Below are positions 53,431 to 61,871 of a stretch of 64,000 nt of DNA, in pieces. The translations under genes and the position numbers were made by a program. The DNA is from Acholeplasmatales bacterium (GTDB taxonomy: Bacteria > Bacillota_I > Bacilli_A > Acholeplasmatales > Anaeroplasmataceae): assembly GCA_017449215.1 (NCBI GenBank), contig JAFSJY010000064.1, forward strand, positions 27,466 through 91,465, written 5' to 3'. The notes beneath the pieces were generated by a model, which was not told the DNA's origin, did not search any database, and saw only the letters and a program-made list of their open reading frames with translations. How positions within the stretch are numbered: position 1 is the first letter of the stretch; the number at the start of each line of letters is the position of its first letter.

Positions 53431-54132
53431 TTAAAACTTTGCAAAAGATAGCATTTTACACTTAGATGGCACTAAAGTCTTAATAATTTGATGGAAATTA
53501 ACAACTGGTCTAACTGTGATCACATGAGTTATATTATACTGATCATTTATATATTTTCCAAGAATATTTTTAACATTTTCTTCATCAATACTATTAGTTT
53601 TCCATAACGCTAATATATCACCATTAAAATAATTATATAAAATAATATAGTATGTACTATTTATAGTTATTAAATCAACACATAATCTAATTTCACCAAA
53701 TGAATCCATTTGATTCTTATAAGATTCCTTAATAATAGAATCGTAATCCTGATTAATATATTCATTAATCTTCTTATATAGGATATCTACATTTCTATCA
53801 GATATTTCTAAACCCTTTGATATTAAAGTATCACAAATTTCATCTCTTGATTTATGCTTTGATTTTAAATCATCAATCATGCATACAACCTTAACAGAAT
53901 ATGTACATCCCTTAAAGCTCATCTTATGAGCTGTCGCTGACATATATACAATTCCATCATCACATGATGGACATTTATATCCCATATTCTTTATTTTCAT
54001 TATTCTTCCTGAAGAGAACTGAATTACTTTATTACTTAATGTATATACATAAACAAGCTTAGTACCACATTTAGAGCAATTCATTATTTCTGGCTTATAA
54101 ACCTTAACTGATTTAGCTTCAACCTTACTCAT
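53431..54132 (-). CDS. Degenerate transposase-derived protein with zinc ribbon
   Basis: 233 residues. It follows the layout of a Bacillota transposase family: N-terminal zinc ribbon with CSKC and CPSC, then CTYSVKVVCMIDDLKSKHKS and RDEICDTLISKGLEISDRNV (helical DNA-binding part), then the start of a DDE core: IRLCVDLITINSTYYIILYN keeps the first Asp, but the second site reads HVITVRPVVN where (S/T)DG is expected, and the protein ends soon after, before the C-terminal catalytic part. So catalysis is unlikely. It overlaps the LRAT gene stop by ATGA with SD GGAGGA, an arrangement that suggests a kept, domesticated gene. Confidence 0.65.
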   Translation of the reverse strand: MSKVEAKSVKVYKPEIMNCSKCGTKLVYVYTLSNKVIQFSSGRIMKIKNMGYKCPSCDDGIVYMSATAHKMSFKGCTYSVKVVCMIDDLKSKHKSRDEICDTLISKGLEISDRNVDILYKKINEYINQDYDSIIKESYKNQMDSFGEIRLCVDLITINSTYYIILYNYFNGDILALWKTNSIDEENVKNILGKYINDQYNITHVITVRPVVNFHQIIKTLVPSKCKMLSFAKF

Positions 54133-54536
54133 CTAAATAGTCCTCCTAATAATGATAATATATCATCTACCTGGTTACTTTTAGATTCATTAAAAGCACA
54201 TAGATTAGAAAAATGCTCGCAATTATTTGAAATTATATTATATCCACCCATATTAGAGCCTAGCTTAGATTTAGCAAATTCTATAATTTCTTCATTACTT
54301 CTTTTCTTATTTAATTCTTCTTCATTATATTCTCTTACCTCTAATTCTCCACCCTTTAAAAAATTATCTAAGGAAGTTGTACAAATAATTGCAGTTTCAG
54401 GTGAAACCTCACTTCCAACGGGAGATGCGAATTGGTAAATAACATCATCACTTTCGTATATACCATGATGATAATATAATCCTCTATTAACTCTTATTTG
54501 AGAGCCCATTTCTGGTTTTTTTGTATTAGACCACAT
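54129..54536 (-). CDS. LRAT-fold (NlpC/P60-like) thiol hydrolase/acyltransferase
   Basis: LRAT-like proteins have a circularly permuted papain-type fold acting on acyl or peptide bonds. The 135 residues show GSQIRVNRGLYYHHGIYES (catalytic His), IYQFASP, and ISNNCEHFSNLCAF with the catalytic Cys, in LRAT order; the C-terminal residues resemble those in other bacterial LRAT proteins. No signal peptide, so cytosolic. ATG at 54534-54536 is used (GTG at 54545 is possible). Its partner gene is a transposase relic; the actual substrate is unknown. Confidence 0.85.
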   Translation of the reverse strand: MWSNTKKPEMGSQIRVNRGLYYHHGIYESDDVIYQFASPVGSEVSPETAIICTTSLDNFLKGGELEVREYNEEELNKKRSNEEIIEFAKSKLGSNMGGYNIISNNCEHFSNLCAFNESKSNQVDDILSLLGGLFR

Positions 54537-54593
54537 TTTAATCACTTCTTTTCTATCATTAATATTATATTACATTTTGGAAAAATTAACACA

Positions 54594-54626
54594 AAAAGAA
54601 AAGAGACTATTTTATTCATTAGTCTC
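54594..54626 (-). terminator. Terminator after the 220-residue membrane protein gene
   Basis: GAGACTA pairs with TAGTCTC across a 10-base loop, followed by TTTTCTTTTT; it overlaps the end of the coding sequence. Confidence 0.75.
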
Positions 54627-55274
54627 ATTAGTTTTCTCTTCAATTACATTTAATCCTAAGATATTTAATAATTTGTTATAATTATCCTTATGCTTATCAC
54701 TAGGCTCAATATAATTCTTACAGATATACTCATCATTCTCTCTAACTAAGGCTGTATAATATACCTTATCAGTTTGAAATGAAAAATCTATAACTCTTTC
54801 ATTTAATTTTTCATCTGGATTAATAAATATTTCTAATCCAGTAAACTTATTACATTGATCTAATCTATGAGAAAGCTGCTCATCCTTTGGTTCTTCTACA
54901 TTATCAAAATAAGTAGATGAATCATCAATAATAACAACCTTAAATGCTTTCTTACCCTCAATCTTAATATAGCTTCTTCCTATATGTCTATTTCTTAATG
55001 TAAATCCATGTAATTTTAATGCCTCATCAAAATCTATTGTCTTTTGATATCTCTTTCCCTCAAACACCTCTGGCTTAGGTCTATATTTAATAGATTTTTG
55101 AATCGCAATTTGAATAGCAAATGTCATTAATATTAAATCTATTGTCATCAATACAATAAAGATTGTATTTGATTCACCAGGTGAATAAATACATAATAAA
55201 ACAAAACCTATCGCAAGTAAGAATAATACTAATGATATTAACCAATAAGTTCTCGCTCTTAAATTTAAAAACAT
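54612..55274 (-). CDS. Hypothetical two-helix membrane protein
   Basis: 220 residues. Two membrane helices (about 10-30, YWLISLVLFLLAIGFVLLCI, and 38-60) are followed by a ~160-residue cytosolic part with no known motif (FDEALKLHGFTLRNRHIGRS, FKVVIIDDSSTYFDNVEEP). The real start is ATG at 55272-55274, one base after the upstream stop, so it is coupled with the 177-residue gene at 55276. I do not recognise the family. Confidence 0.65.
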   Translation of the reverse strand: MFLNLRARTYWLISLVLFLLAIGFVLLCIYSPGESNTIFIVLMTIDLILMTFAIQIAIQKSIKYRPKPEVFEGKRYQKTIDFDEALKLHGFTLRNRHIGRSYIKIEGKKAFKVVIIDDSSTYFDNVEEPKDEQLSHRLDQCNKFTGLEIFINPDEKLNERVIDFSFQTDKVYYTALVRENDEYICKNYIEPSDKHKDNYNKLLNILGLNVIEEKTNETNE

Positions 55275-55275
55275 A

Positions 55276-55809
55276 TTAATCCATTTCCTTATCAATAAAT
55301 GCTAAATCAAAATATAAATCTTCCATAAATCTTTGATACATTTTAGTATAGAAAACAGGAACTGGTCGATAATAATCCATTTGAACTAATCTAGCATTAT
55401 AAATTAATGCTTGTTCAAACGAAGTCTTAGAATTAGTACAGAAGCTTCTAGCTAAATCAACAGTCTTTTGATTATAATGCTGGAAGCAAATACAAACTAT
55501 TGATTTATCCTTATTTTCTAATCCCTTTTCTACAATATATCTTCTTATATTTTCATAATGATATTTATCTATTTCAAAATCAGTTTCATCATTAACTAAT
55601 ACATTAACAAATGTAGTATCCTTGTAGGTTCTTGTATATACTTCAACCTTTTCATCCTCAAAAACTATTTCTTCATTAGCATAAATAAGTGCATATCTAA
55701 AATTATGATATGGCTTAGATTCATAAAATCCAATAACTCCTGGATTTTGAACTGCCTTAACCTTATGCTCATGTAATAATTTTCTTTTTAACCAATCATC
55801 AAACGACAT
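55276..55809 (-). CDS. Hypothetical protein, 177 residues
   Basis: Soluble and rich in aromatic residues (Tyr, Phe, His), for example KPYHNFRYALIYANEEIVF and MDYYRPVPVFYTKMYQRFM. No signal peptide or membrane helix. I do not recognise a family. It forms a two-gene unit with the membrane protein downstream (stop and start one base apart), so the pair probably works together, perhaps as a cytosolic partner of the membrane protein. Confidence 0.65.
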   Translation of the reverse strand: MSFDDWLKRKLLHEHKVKAVQNPGVIGFYESKPYHNFRYALIYANEEIVFEDEKVEVYTRTYKDTTFVNVLVNDETDFEIDKYHYENIRRYIVEKGLENKDKSIVCICFQHYNQKTVDLARSFCTNSKTSFEQALIYNARLVQMDYYRPVPVFYTKMYQRFMEDLYFDLAFIDKEMD

Positions 55810-55930
55810 AGGTCACACCTACTTTCCTACCCGATTATAACATATTTGTATTAAAAATAATATGTTAAATTTTGGAATTAAAATGTATAGTTTTGGATAT
55901 TAAATTCATATCCATAATACTGAGCATACT

Positions 55931-55976
55931 AAAAAGGAGTGAATTTTGCTATTTAGCAATAGGACCATCACTCCTT
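55931..55976 (-). terminator. Terminator after the 196-residue membrane protein gene
   Basis: AAGGAGTGA pairs with TCACTCCTT; an inner TTGCTA/TAGCAA hairpin sits in the loop; TTTTAG follows on the - strand. Confidence 0.75.
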
Positions 55977-56032
55977 ATAATTGAATATTTAAAAATGATG
56001 CTAGTTCATAAATATAAATTTTAAGATTACAT

Positions 56033-56620
56033 TCATTTAAGGCTATTACTTTTGAACGAATCAATCCTTTTTTTAATAACTTGAGGTGAATCACCATCGA
56101 ATGAAGCAAGTATTTTTATTCCGTTTGGATAGGAAATGTTACTAATAAATTCTTTAACTGAATCGTTTGTTTTTTTCTCATCATCAACATAAATACATTT
56201 ATTATAGTATGGTCCTCGTTGACCACGAACATCAAAAACCACTTCAATAATGTGATTCATATTATCAATACCATTCAAATATATCACTTCTGGTTCACTA
56301 CAATTTAACAACCAATCAGTTAAATCTTGTTTATCTATAAAGATAGGCTTGTAATCAAATTTTACTTTACCGATGTAAAAATTTTTTTTATGATTATTTT
56401 CACTTATGTCAATCAACCTACATATAAAAGCCAAACAAAAATAAAGCATTAGTGCAATAATTATCACCGCTAATATTCTAAATGACATATGATCTGGAAG
56501 AAAATAAATTCCAATTAAAAATGAAATTGATACAATCAATGTAACAACGAATTTTATAATCTCACTTCTATAGTGAAGATTTTCACTCTTTAAAGAAAAA
56601 ATACTTTTTATTATTTTCAT
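56033..56620 (-). CDS. Hypothetical two-helix membrane protein, 196 residues
   Basis: Two helices (about 22-42, KFVVTLIVSISFLIGIYFL, and 48-70) separate a short N-terminus from a soluble C-terminal part of ~125 residues (IFIDKQDLTDWLLNCSEPEV, VVFDVRGQRGPYYNKCIYVD). No family recognised. It resembles the 220-residue protein at 54612 in plan only. ATG at 56618-56620 follows GTGAT, an SD-like match; no SD of GGAGG type. Confidence 0.6.
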   Translation of the reverse strand: MKIIKSIFSLKSENLHYRSEIIKFVVTLIVSISFLIGIYFLPDHMSFRILAVIIIALMLYFCLAFICRLIDISENNHKKNFYIGKVKFDYKPIFIDKQDLTDWLLNCSEPEVIYLNGIDNMNHIIEVVFDVRGQRGPYYNKCIYVDDEKKTNDSVKEFISNISYPNGIKILASFDGDSPQVIKKRIDSFKSNSLK

Positions 56621-56695
56621 AATAATCACACAATTTTGTAAGGAATAAGTATATTACCATTTAAAATAGAATTCATAATTGAAGGTAAAATTGAA

Positions 56696-56905
56696 TTAAT
56701 AGTATTTAACATCATCATTAGCTATTGAAAACTCTAAAGTGTTATCATCCTTATAATTGATATTAGCTAAAACTGTATCAGTTATTTGTGTACCAGATGA
56801 TATAACATTGCTAGGAACATCAGTTAAATGAACGTCTTCTGAGGTATTATCACTTCTTGTGATTCTCCTTAAAGTAGCGTCATTTAGCTTCTTTGTCTCA
56901 ATCAT
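56696..56905 (-). CDS. Small protein, 69 residues, phage-tail-like N-terminal motif
   Basis: A strong SD (AAGGAAGG) supports translation. The sequence (DATLRRITRSDNTSEDVHLT then DVPSNVISSGTQITDTVL) resembles the short conserved segment found in some phage tail/baseplate or capsid decoration proteins (ITRSDGT-x-E-x-V-x-LTD-P-x-x-V-x-x-GT). No other phage genes are near. It could be a remnant, or a chance similarity; the remaining sequence is unknown. Confidence 0.5.
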   Translation of the reverse strand: MIETKKLNDATLRRITRSDNTSEDVHLTDVPSNVISSGTQITDTVLANINYKDDNTLEFSIANDDVKYY

Positions 56906-57049
56906 TTTTATAACCTTCCTTCTTAAATTTTTTTATTGATTACTTCTAACTTTATTATAGCACTTAACTTTCAAAATTGTCTAATTTATTTAAAAATATG
57001 CAATATTAATTAAAATAAGCTTATGATAAAATTGTACTAGGTGATAATT

Positions 57050-58018
57050 GTGAATAAGAAAATATATTTTGTCGCTCCAAGCTTTGGAGTAACTATATCT
57101 CCATATAAGGAAAGATTTAAAAAGGCATTAAAAAATTTAAAGGAATTAGGATATGATTATATCATTGGTGATAATGTATATAAGAATAAGGGCATTGCCT
57201 CTTCTAATACACCTGAATTAAGAGCTAAAGAAATAATGGATGCTTATAATTCAGATTGTGATATTATTTGGTCTGTTGGTGGTGGAGAGGTTATGGTTCA
57301 AATATTAGATAAAATAGATTTCAACCAAATTAAAAATAAGAATAAATTATTTATAGGCTTTTCAGATAACACAAATCTAACATATACAATAACAACCATA
57401 ACAGATAATATATCTATTTATGGAGCTAACGCACCATCATTATCAGTATTAACCTATGATGCATTAGACACATTAAAAATGATTGAAGAACAAATGGTAT
57501 TTAAGGGATATAAAAAGTGGCAATATGAGGATTTAGATGAATCTCCAATTCATGATTATGTATTTGATATGAAAACTAAAATGAAGGTATATAATTATGA
57601 AAAGCCAATTGAAGGAATATTAATTGGCGGATGCCTAGATTGCTTAGTAGGACTATGTGGTACTAAGTTCGATAATACAGTTAATTATATTAATAAGCAT
57701 AAAAATGATGGAATTATAATGTATATGGAAGCATGTGATTTTAATTCTATTCAATTATTAAGAGCCCTAACTACATTAAAGTATGCTGGCTGGTTTGATA
57801 ATGTAGATGCATTCCTAATTGGTAGATCAAATAATTATTTTGATAAATCATTTAATTTATCTATGACAGATGCTTATTTAAATGTATTATTACCTTTTAA
57901 CAAGCCAATCATATTAGATATGGATTTAGGTCATAGATCACCATCAATCCCAATGAAAAATGGTGCTAAGGCTAAGGTTACATATAATAGAAATAATATT
58001 AAATTTGAATATGAATAA
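57050..58018 (+). CDS. LD-carboxypeptidase / MccF-like serine peptidase, S66 family
   Basis: S66 peptidases cut the terminal D-amino acid from L,D-linked peptidoglycan peptides or inactivate microcin C-type acyl adenylates. The 322 residues show the nucleophile loop FIGFSDNTNL near 105, the Glu in IMYMEACD near 230, and the catalytic His in DLGHRSPS near 300. Start is GTG at 57050, since AGGTGAT lies just upstream. No signal peptide, as in cytosolic recycling enzymes. Second of the two + strand protein genes. Confidence 0.92.
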   Translation: MNKKIYFVAPSFGVTISPYKERFKKALKNLKELGYDYIIGDNVYKNKGIASSNTPELRAKEIMDAYNSDCDIIWSVGGGEVMVQILDKIDFNQIKNKNKLFIGFSDNTNLTYTITTITDNISIYGANAPSLSVLTYDALDTLKMIEEQMVFKGYKKWQYEDLDESPIHDYVFDMKTKMKVYNYEKPIEGILIGGCLDCLVGLCGTKFDNTVNYINKHKNDGIIMYMEACDFNSIQLLRALTTLKYAGWFDNVDAFLIGRSNNYFDKSFNLSMTDAYLNVLLPFNKPIILDMDLGHRSPSIPMKNGAKAKVTYNRNNIKFEYE

Positions 58019-58019
58019 A

Positions 58020-58046
58020 GGGAAGCTCGGGCTTCCCATTTTCATT
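58020..58046 (+). terminator. Terminator after the S66 peptidase gene
   Basis: GGGAAGC-TCGG-GCTTCCC followed by ATTTTCATTTATT on the + strand. Confidence 0.8.
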
Positions 58047-58056
58047 TATTATTAAA

Positions 58057-58548
58057 TTATTTAGCAATAGCCATTCCTATTCCAAACAAAATACCAATAG
58101 CAACCAAACAAATAAATAATACTAGCAATAATTTTAAATACCACTTCAATTCCATTGCTGAAGCATAAAGAGCTAAAGCCGTAAAGAATCCACCAATTCC
58201 TCCACCAATAGCACCACCAACAAAATATATTCCGCTTTTAGCAAATGGATTAGTGTTACCAATTGCTAACGCGAAAATTAATGGTATAAAAACTAAAATA
58301 TAATAATACCAAGCAATTGGCTTTGAAAGAACGAATTGATTATTATTAATATCTAATTTAACACCTGAAAAAATATTTCCATTTATTCTAATAACGATAT
58401 CATCGCTACCGTCATTTCTTAAAATAAATGTAGTTCTTGTCTCTTTTATAAATTGTCTACCATCTAATTCAAAATTCCATTGACCAGTAAATTCATTTCT
58501 AATAACATTAATTGTTCCTATTCCTTCAACATTAATATTTCTTTTCAT
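58057..58548 (-). CDS. Hypothetical membrane protein with N-terminal beta domain
   Basis: 164 residues. The first ~75 are strand-rich and soluble (INVEGIGTINVIRNEFTGQW, TFILRNDGSDDIVIRINGN), then three membrane helices (about 82-102, 108-130, 140-162) with a glycine-rich GGAIGGGIGGFF. ATG at 58546-58548 has SD GTGAGGT; an earlier in-frame start has none. I do not recognise the family. No clear operon partners. Confidence 0.65.
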   Translation of the reverse strand: MKRNINVEGIGTINVIRNEFTGQWNFELDGRQFIKETRTTFILRNDGSDDIVIRINGNIFSGVKLDINNNQFVLSKPIAWYYYILVFIPLIFALAIGNTNPFAKSGIYFVGGAIGGGIGGFFTALALYASAMELKWYLKLLLVLFICLVAIGILFGIGMAIAK

Positions 58549-58627
58549 AAATACCTCACTACTTTCCTTTTTAGAATCATCAAAAATCACTCATTATCTC
58601 TTGCTTTAATTATATTATAAATCCACG

Positions 58628-58744
58628 TTAGGAATTTTCAAACCTTGAAAAAGGGCATTTTAGGGAATTTTCCAACCTTAAAATGGGGTGTTTTAGGGAT
58701 TTTTCCAACCTTAAAAGTGGTCATTTTAGGGAATTTTCCAACTT
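58628..58744. repeat. Four tandem ~33-bp repeats
   Basis: Core TTAGGGAATTTTCCAACCTT at 58628 (TTAGGAATTTTCAAACCTT), 58660, 58693 and 58726: steps 32, 33, 33. Between cores are 12-14 bases, mostly AAAA-(A/T)(G/T)GG(G/T)-(C/T)(A/G)TTT. The + strand ORF across them (58645-58830) merely translates the repeats (GNFPTL three times) and lacks a good SD. Confidence 0.8.
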
Positions 58745-58762
58745 TTTACTATTTTGACCACT

Positions 58763-58796
58763 TAAAAACTCCCCTTTACACAAGAATAAGGGGAGT
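58763..58796 (-). terminator. Terminator after mnmE
   Basis: ACTCCCCTT pairs with AAGGGGAGT across a ten-base loop, followed by TTTTAA on the - strand. Confidence 0.85.
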
Positions 58797-58804
58797 CAAT
58801 TTAT

Positions 58805-60145
58805 TTATTTTCCTAAACAGAATTTTGTAAATAATGCAGTTATCAATTCTTCAGGATAAGATTCACCTGTAATCTCACCTAATGCATCAAATGCGTCCTT
58901 TATATCTATTTCAATTAATGAAATATCAACTAATGCTTCTGTTGCCTCTTTTGCATTTAATAAAGAATTATATGCCTTATTCATTAATGCTATTTGCCTA
59001 TTATTATTTAAATAATTACCATCCATATTCTTTATAGAATTAATAGATGTAATCTCTAATATCTTTTCTGATAAAATATCCATTCCTTCGCTTCTTAAAG
59101 CTGAAATAGATATAGAACCAGGAATTGATATTTTAGCATCTAAATCATTCTTATTTAAAATGATGATTCTATTCTTATTTTCTGTTAGCTTTAATAATTC
59201 ATTATCTAAATCATCTAATTCCTTAGATGCGTCTAAAACCATTAAAACTAAATCAGCCTTTTCAATTGCCTTCTTACTTCTTTCAATACCAATAGATTCT
59301 ACATAGTCCTCTGTTTCGTGGATACCTGCAGTATCTATAAGATTTAAGGTAACATTTCGAATATTTAATCTACCCTCTACTAAATCTCTTGTAGTACCAG
59401 GAATATCAGAAACAATAGCCTTATTCTCATCTAGCATCATATTTAATATAGAGCTTTTACCTACATTAGGCTTTCCTACAATTGCTGTATTAACACCATG
59501 AATAGCGATTGTAGATATTTTAGAATTATCTAATATAACCTTAATATCCTTAATCATTTCATCAATGATAGGCCTAATATAATTATGTGTAACATCTACA
59601 GAATCCTCATATTCAGGATAATCTATATTAACCTCTATTTCAGCTAATAAATTTAATATCTTATCTCTAAATTTAGTTATTAAATTTTTAGTTGATGATC
59701 TTAAGGAAGATAAAGATGATTTTAATGCAATATCATTTTCAGATGAAATGATATCCATTATAGATTCAGCCTCAGTTAAATCTAATCTATGATTTAGGAA
59801 TGCTCTTTTTGAGAATTCTCCTCTTTCAGCTAATCTAAATCCATTATTTAATAAAACACCTAAAACTCTATTAGTAACATAGACACCTCCATGGCATCCA
59901 ATTTCGATAATGTCCTCACCATCAAATGAATTAGGTCCCTTAAATACAGTACATAAAACCTCATCTATTACTTCATTATTTTCAATAATATGACCATAAT
60001 GAACAGTATGTGATTTAACCTTTGTTAAATCCTTACCCTTAAATACCTTACTGACTAATGAGAATGTATCAGGTCCAGAACATCTTATTACAGATATCGC
60101 ACCTACACCATATGGAGTTGCTATCGCACAAATATTATCATTCAT
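58805..60145 (-). CDS. mnmE: tRNA modification GTPase MnmE
   Basis: With MnmG makes the (carboxymethyl)aminomethyl group on U34 of several tRNAs, probably including Gln with UUG here. The 446 residues have the N-terminal folate-binding domain (AIATPYGVGAISVIRCSG), G1 VGKPNVGKSSILNMML near 222-232, DIPGTTRD, NKND, and the C-terminal FCLGK with the catalytic Cys. Length is normal. SD AAAGGAG. MnmG is not in the window. Confidence 0.96.
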   Translation of the reverse strand: MNDNICAIATPYGVGAISVIRCSGPDTFSLVSKVFKGKDLTKVKSHTVHYGHIIENNEVIDEVLCTVFKGPNSFDGEDIIEIGCHGGVYVTNRVLGVLLNNGFRLAERGEFSKRAFLNHRLDLTEAESIMDIISSENDIALKSSLSSLRSSTKNLITKFRDKILNLLAEIEVNIDYPEYEDSVDVTHNYIRPIIDEMIKDIKVILDNSKISTIAIHGVNTAIVGKPNVGKSSILNMMLDENKAIVSDIPGTTRDLVEGRLNIRNVTLNLIDTAGIHETEDYVESIGIERSKKAIEKADLVLMVLDASKELDDLDNELLKLTENKNRIIILNKNDLDAKISIPGSISISALRSEGMDILSEKILEITSINSIKNMDGNYLNNNRQIALMNKAYNSLLNAKEATEALVDISLIEIDIKDAFDALGEITGESYPEELITALFTKFCLGK

Positions 60146-60188
60146 AAAAAATGCTCCTTTCCATATTTACAAACAAGATTATATCATA

Positions 60189-61871
60189 TTATTTCTTTTT
60201 CTTTATTTTTTTTATTAATACATATGATAAACCACCAATTAGTAATACACCAACCACAGAGCCTAAAATAACATAGCTATAATTAAATTCCTCTTCCTCA
60301 GTAGATTCATCTAATATAACTTCCTTTTCCCTAACAGTTATAGAATAGCAATCAGTATTATCGTTCATATATACATATAAGATATAAGTACCATTTTTAT
60401 CCTTATTATCAAAATATTCTGATGTAATAGATATATTATCAGTTTCCTTATAAAAGCCTGAAAATATTAATTTTTGTCTAATCATTTCTCTTGTTAGTGG
60501 AGTTTGACTATCAGTATAAAATTCATATTTTATTTGAGTAGGATTAATGTTTTCTTTTTTATCCTCCTCTTCCTTTTCCTCATTCTTTTCTTCTATATCC
60601 TCCATTGGCTCAGGAGTAAACTCTTCCTTTTTAATATTAACCTTATATTCAACTATTTTATTAGCTTCATTTAAGGCTATATCACTTACATTAAATAAAA
60701 ATCTATATGTGCCTTCCTTATTATAATTATGCTCATAATCATCTAAATCTCTTATTTTAATTTTAGATGTGATATCTAAATCCCTATTATCATATGCCTT
60801 ATAATCAAAAATATCATTAATAGATTTATAGCTTCCATCACCTACACCATCATAATTAATTATTAATACTGGCTTAGTAAAATCTCCAACCTTTATCTTA
60901 CCATTACATGATAATTCATTATCATCATAATCCTTTATAATAACCTCATAATCATAAATACCATCATTATTAGCATTATATTTATAATCACTAATAATCT
61001 TATATGATTTAATATTATCCTTATCATAATAATGAACATAATATTTATAAATCATTTCATCAGTAATAGGATCATCAAAATTAGCATTTATATAATCACA
61101 ATAAAAATAATTATTACTATCAATAGCGTTAATATAAATTATATCTAAATAAATATCATTATATGCATCAACGCTTAATAATTTAACCTTATAAGTTCCT
61201 ATTTCTATGTTATTAGAAATAGGTGAATAATTAGATTCTAAAATCATATGATTAGTTATAATATCATATTCCTTTTCTATATCATAATATAATTCATCTA
61301 TTGATTTAGCCGCTGTATTAGATAAAGTAAAGGTCTTTGCTTTTCCTTTTTTTGCTTTTACACCTAATAAATAATCTAGCTTAGTGCTTTCATAAAATGC
61401 TAAGGCAATAGCATTAGAGCTTCCAGATATAAAATTGACGTTATATGTATAGCTATCTACATATAAAAGTTTATTACTATAGCTAGTAAAATCAAAAATA
61501 TTACATTCATAAATAGACGCATAATCATTTAAAACTAAATCATAAATGATTGTATCTCCAATTGATACCTTTAATTCAACACCAAGAGAATTCTCTATTT
61601 TATATAAAACATTAATAGTTCCATTAAAATTAGAATCTCCTAATATTTCATATTTATAATTAATTTCACCATTAATATCCTCATCAGTAATATCTTTAGC
61701 TGTATATCTAATCTTATATATTAATTCATTAGATATATCCTTATCACCAGTTATAATACTAAATCCTGAAAATAAATCATTATATAAATCATTTGAGCTT
61801 GCCTTAATATCAAAGCTCATTAAGAAAATAAAAATAATAAATAAAATAAATATATTAATTCTTTTTAACAT
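60189..61871 (-). CDS. Membrane-anchored surface protein with Ig-like repeats (paralog 2)
   Basis: 560 residues. Signal peptide (1-~25, INIFILFIIFIFLMSFDIKA), then several all-beta modules; the ~330-430 region (GDFTKPVLIINYDGVGDGSY, KAYDNRDLDITSKIKIRDLD, GTYRFLFNVSDIALNEA) is typical of DUF5011/HYR-like Ig folds. A Glu/Lys-rich linker (~440-465) precedes a final module and a C-terminal membrane anchor (SYVILGSVVGVLLIGGLSYV) with KIKKKK. ATG at 61869-61871 (third codon of the open frame) has the better SD spacing. It overlaps the paralog by 17 bases and shares its last ~65-residue extracellular module. Ligand unknown. Confidence 0.75.
   Translation of the reverse strand: MLKRINIFILFIIFIFLMSFDIKASSNDLYNDLFSGFSIITGDKDISNELIYKIRYTAKDITDEDINGEINYKYEILGDSNFNGTINVLYKIENSLGVELKVSIGDTIIYDLVLNDYASIYECNIFDFTSYSNKLLYVDSYTYNVNFISGSSNAIALAFYESTKLDYLLGVKAKKGKAKTFTLSNTAAKSIDELYYDIEKEYDIITNHMILESNYSPISNNIEIGTYKVKLLSVDAYNDIYLDIIYINAIDSNNYFYCDYINANFDDPITDEMIYKYYVHYYDKDNIKSYKIISDYKYNANNDGIYDYEVIIKDYDDNELSCNGKIKVGDFTKPVLIINYDGVGDGSYKSINDIFDYKAYDNRDLDITSKIKIRDLDDYEHNYNKEGTYRFLFNVSDIALNEANKIVEYKVNIKKEEFTPEPMEDIEEKNEEKEEEDKKENINPTQIKYEFYTDSQTPLTREMIRQKLIFSGFYKETDNISITSEYFDNKDKNGTYILYVYMNDNTDCYSITVREKEVILDESTEEEEFNYSYVILGSVVGVLLIGGLSYVLIKKIKKKK

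Noticed and set aside
58628..58744. Possible CRISPR array
   Set aside because: Cores are 20 bases with spacers of 12-14 similar bases and no cas genes; not a CRISPR.
58645..58830. + strand ORF with GNFPTL repeats
   Set aside because: It only translates the 33-bp DNA repeats and runs into the mnmE terminator and gene.
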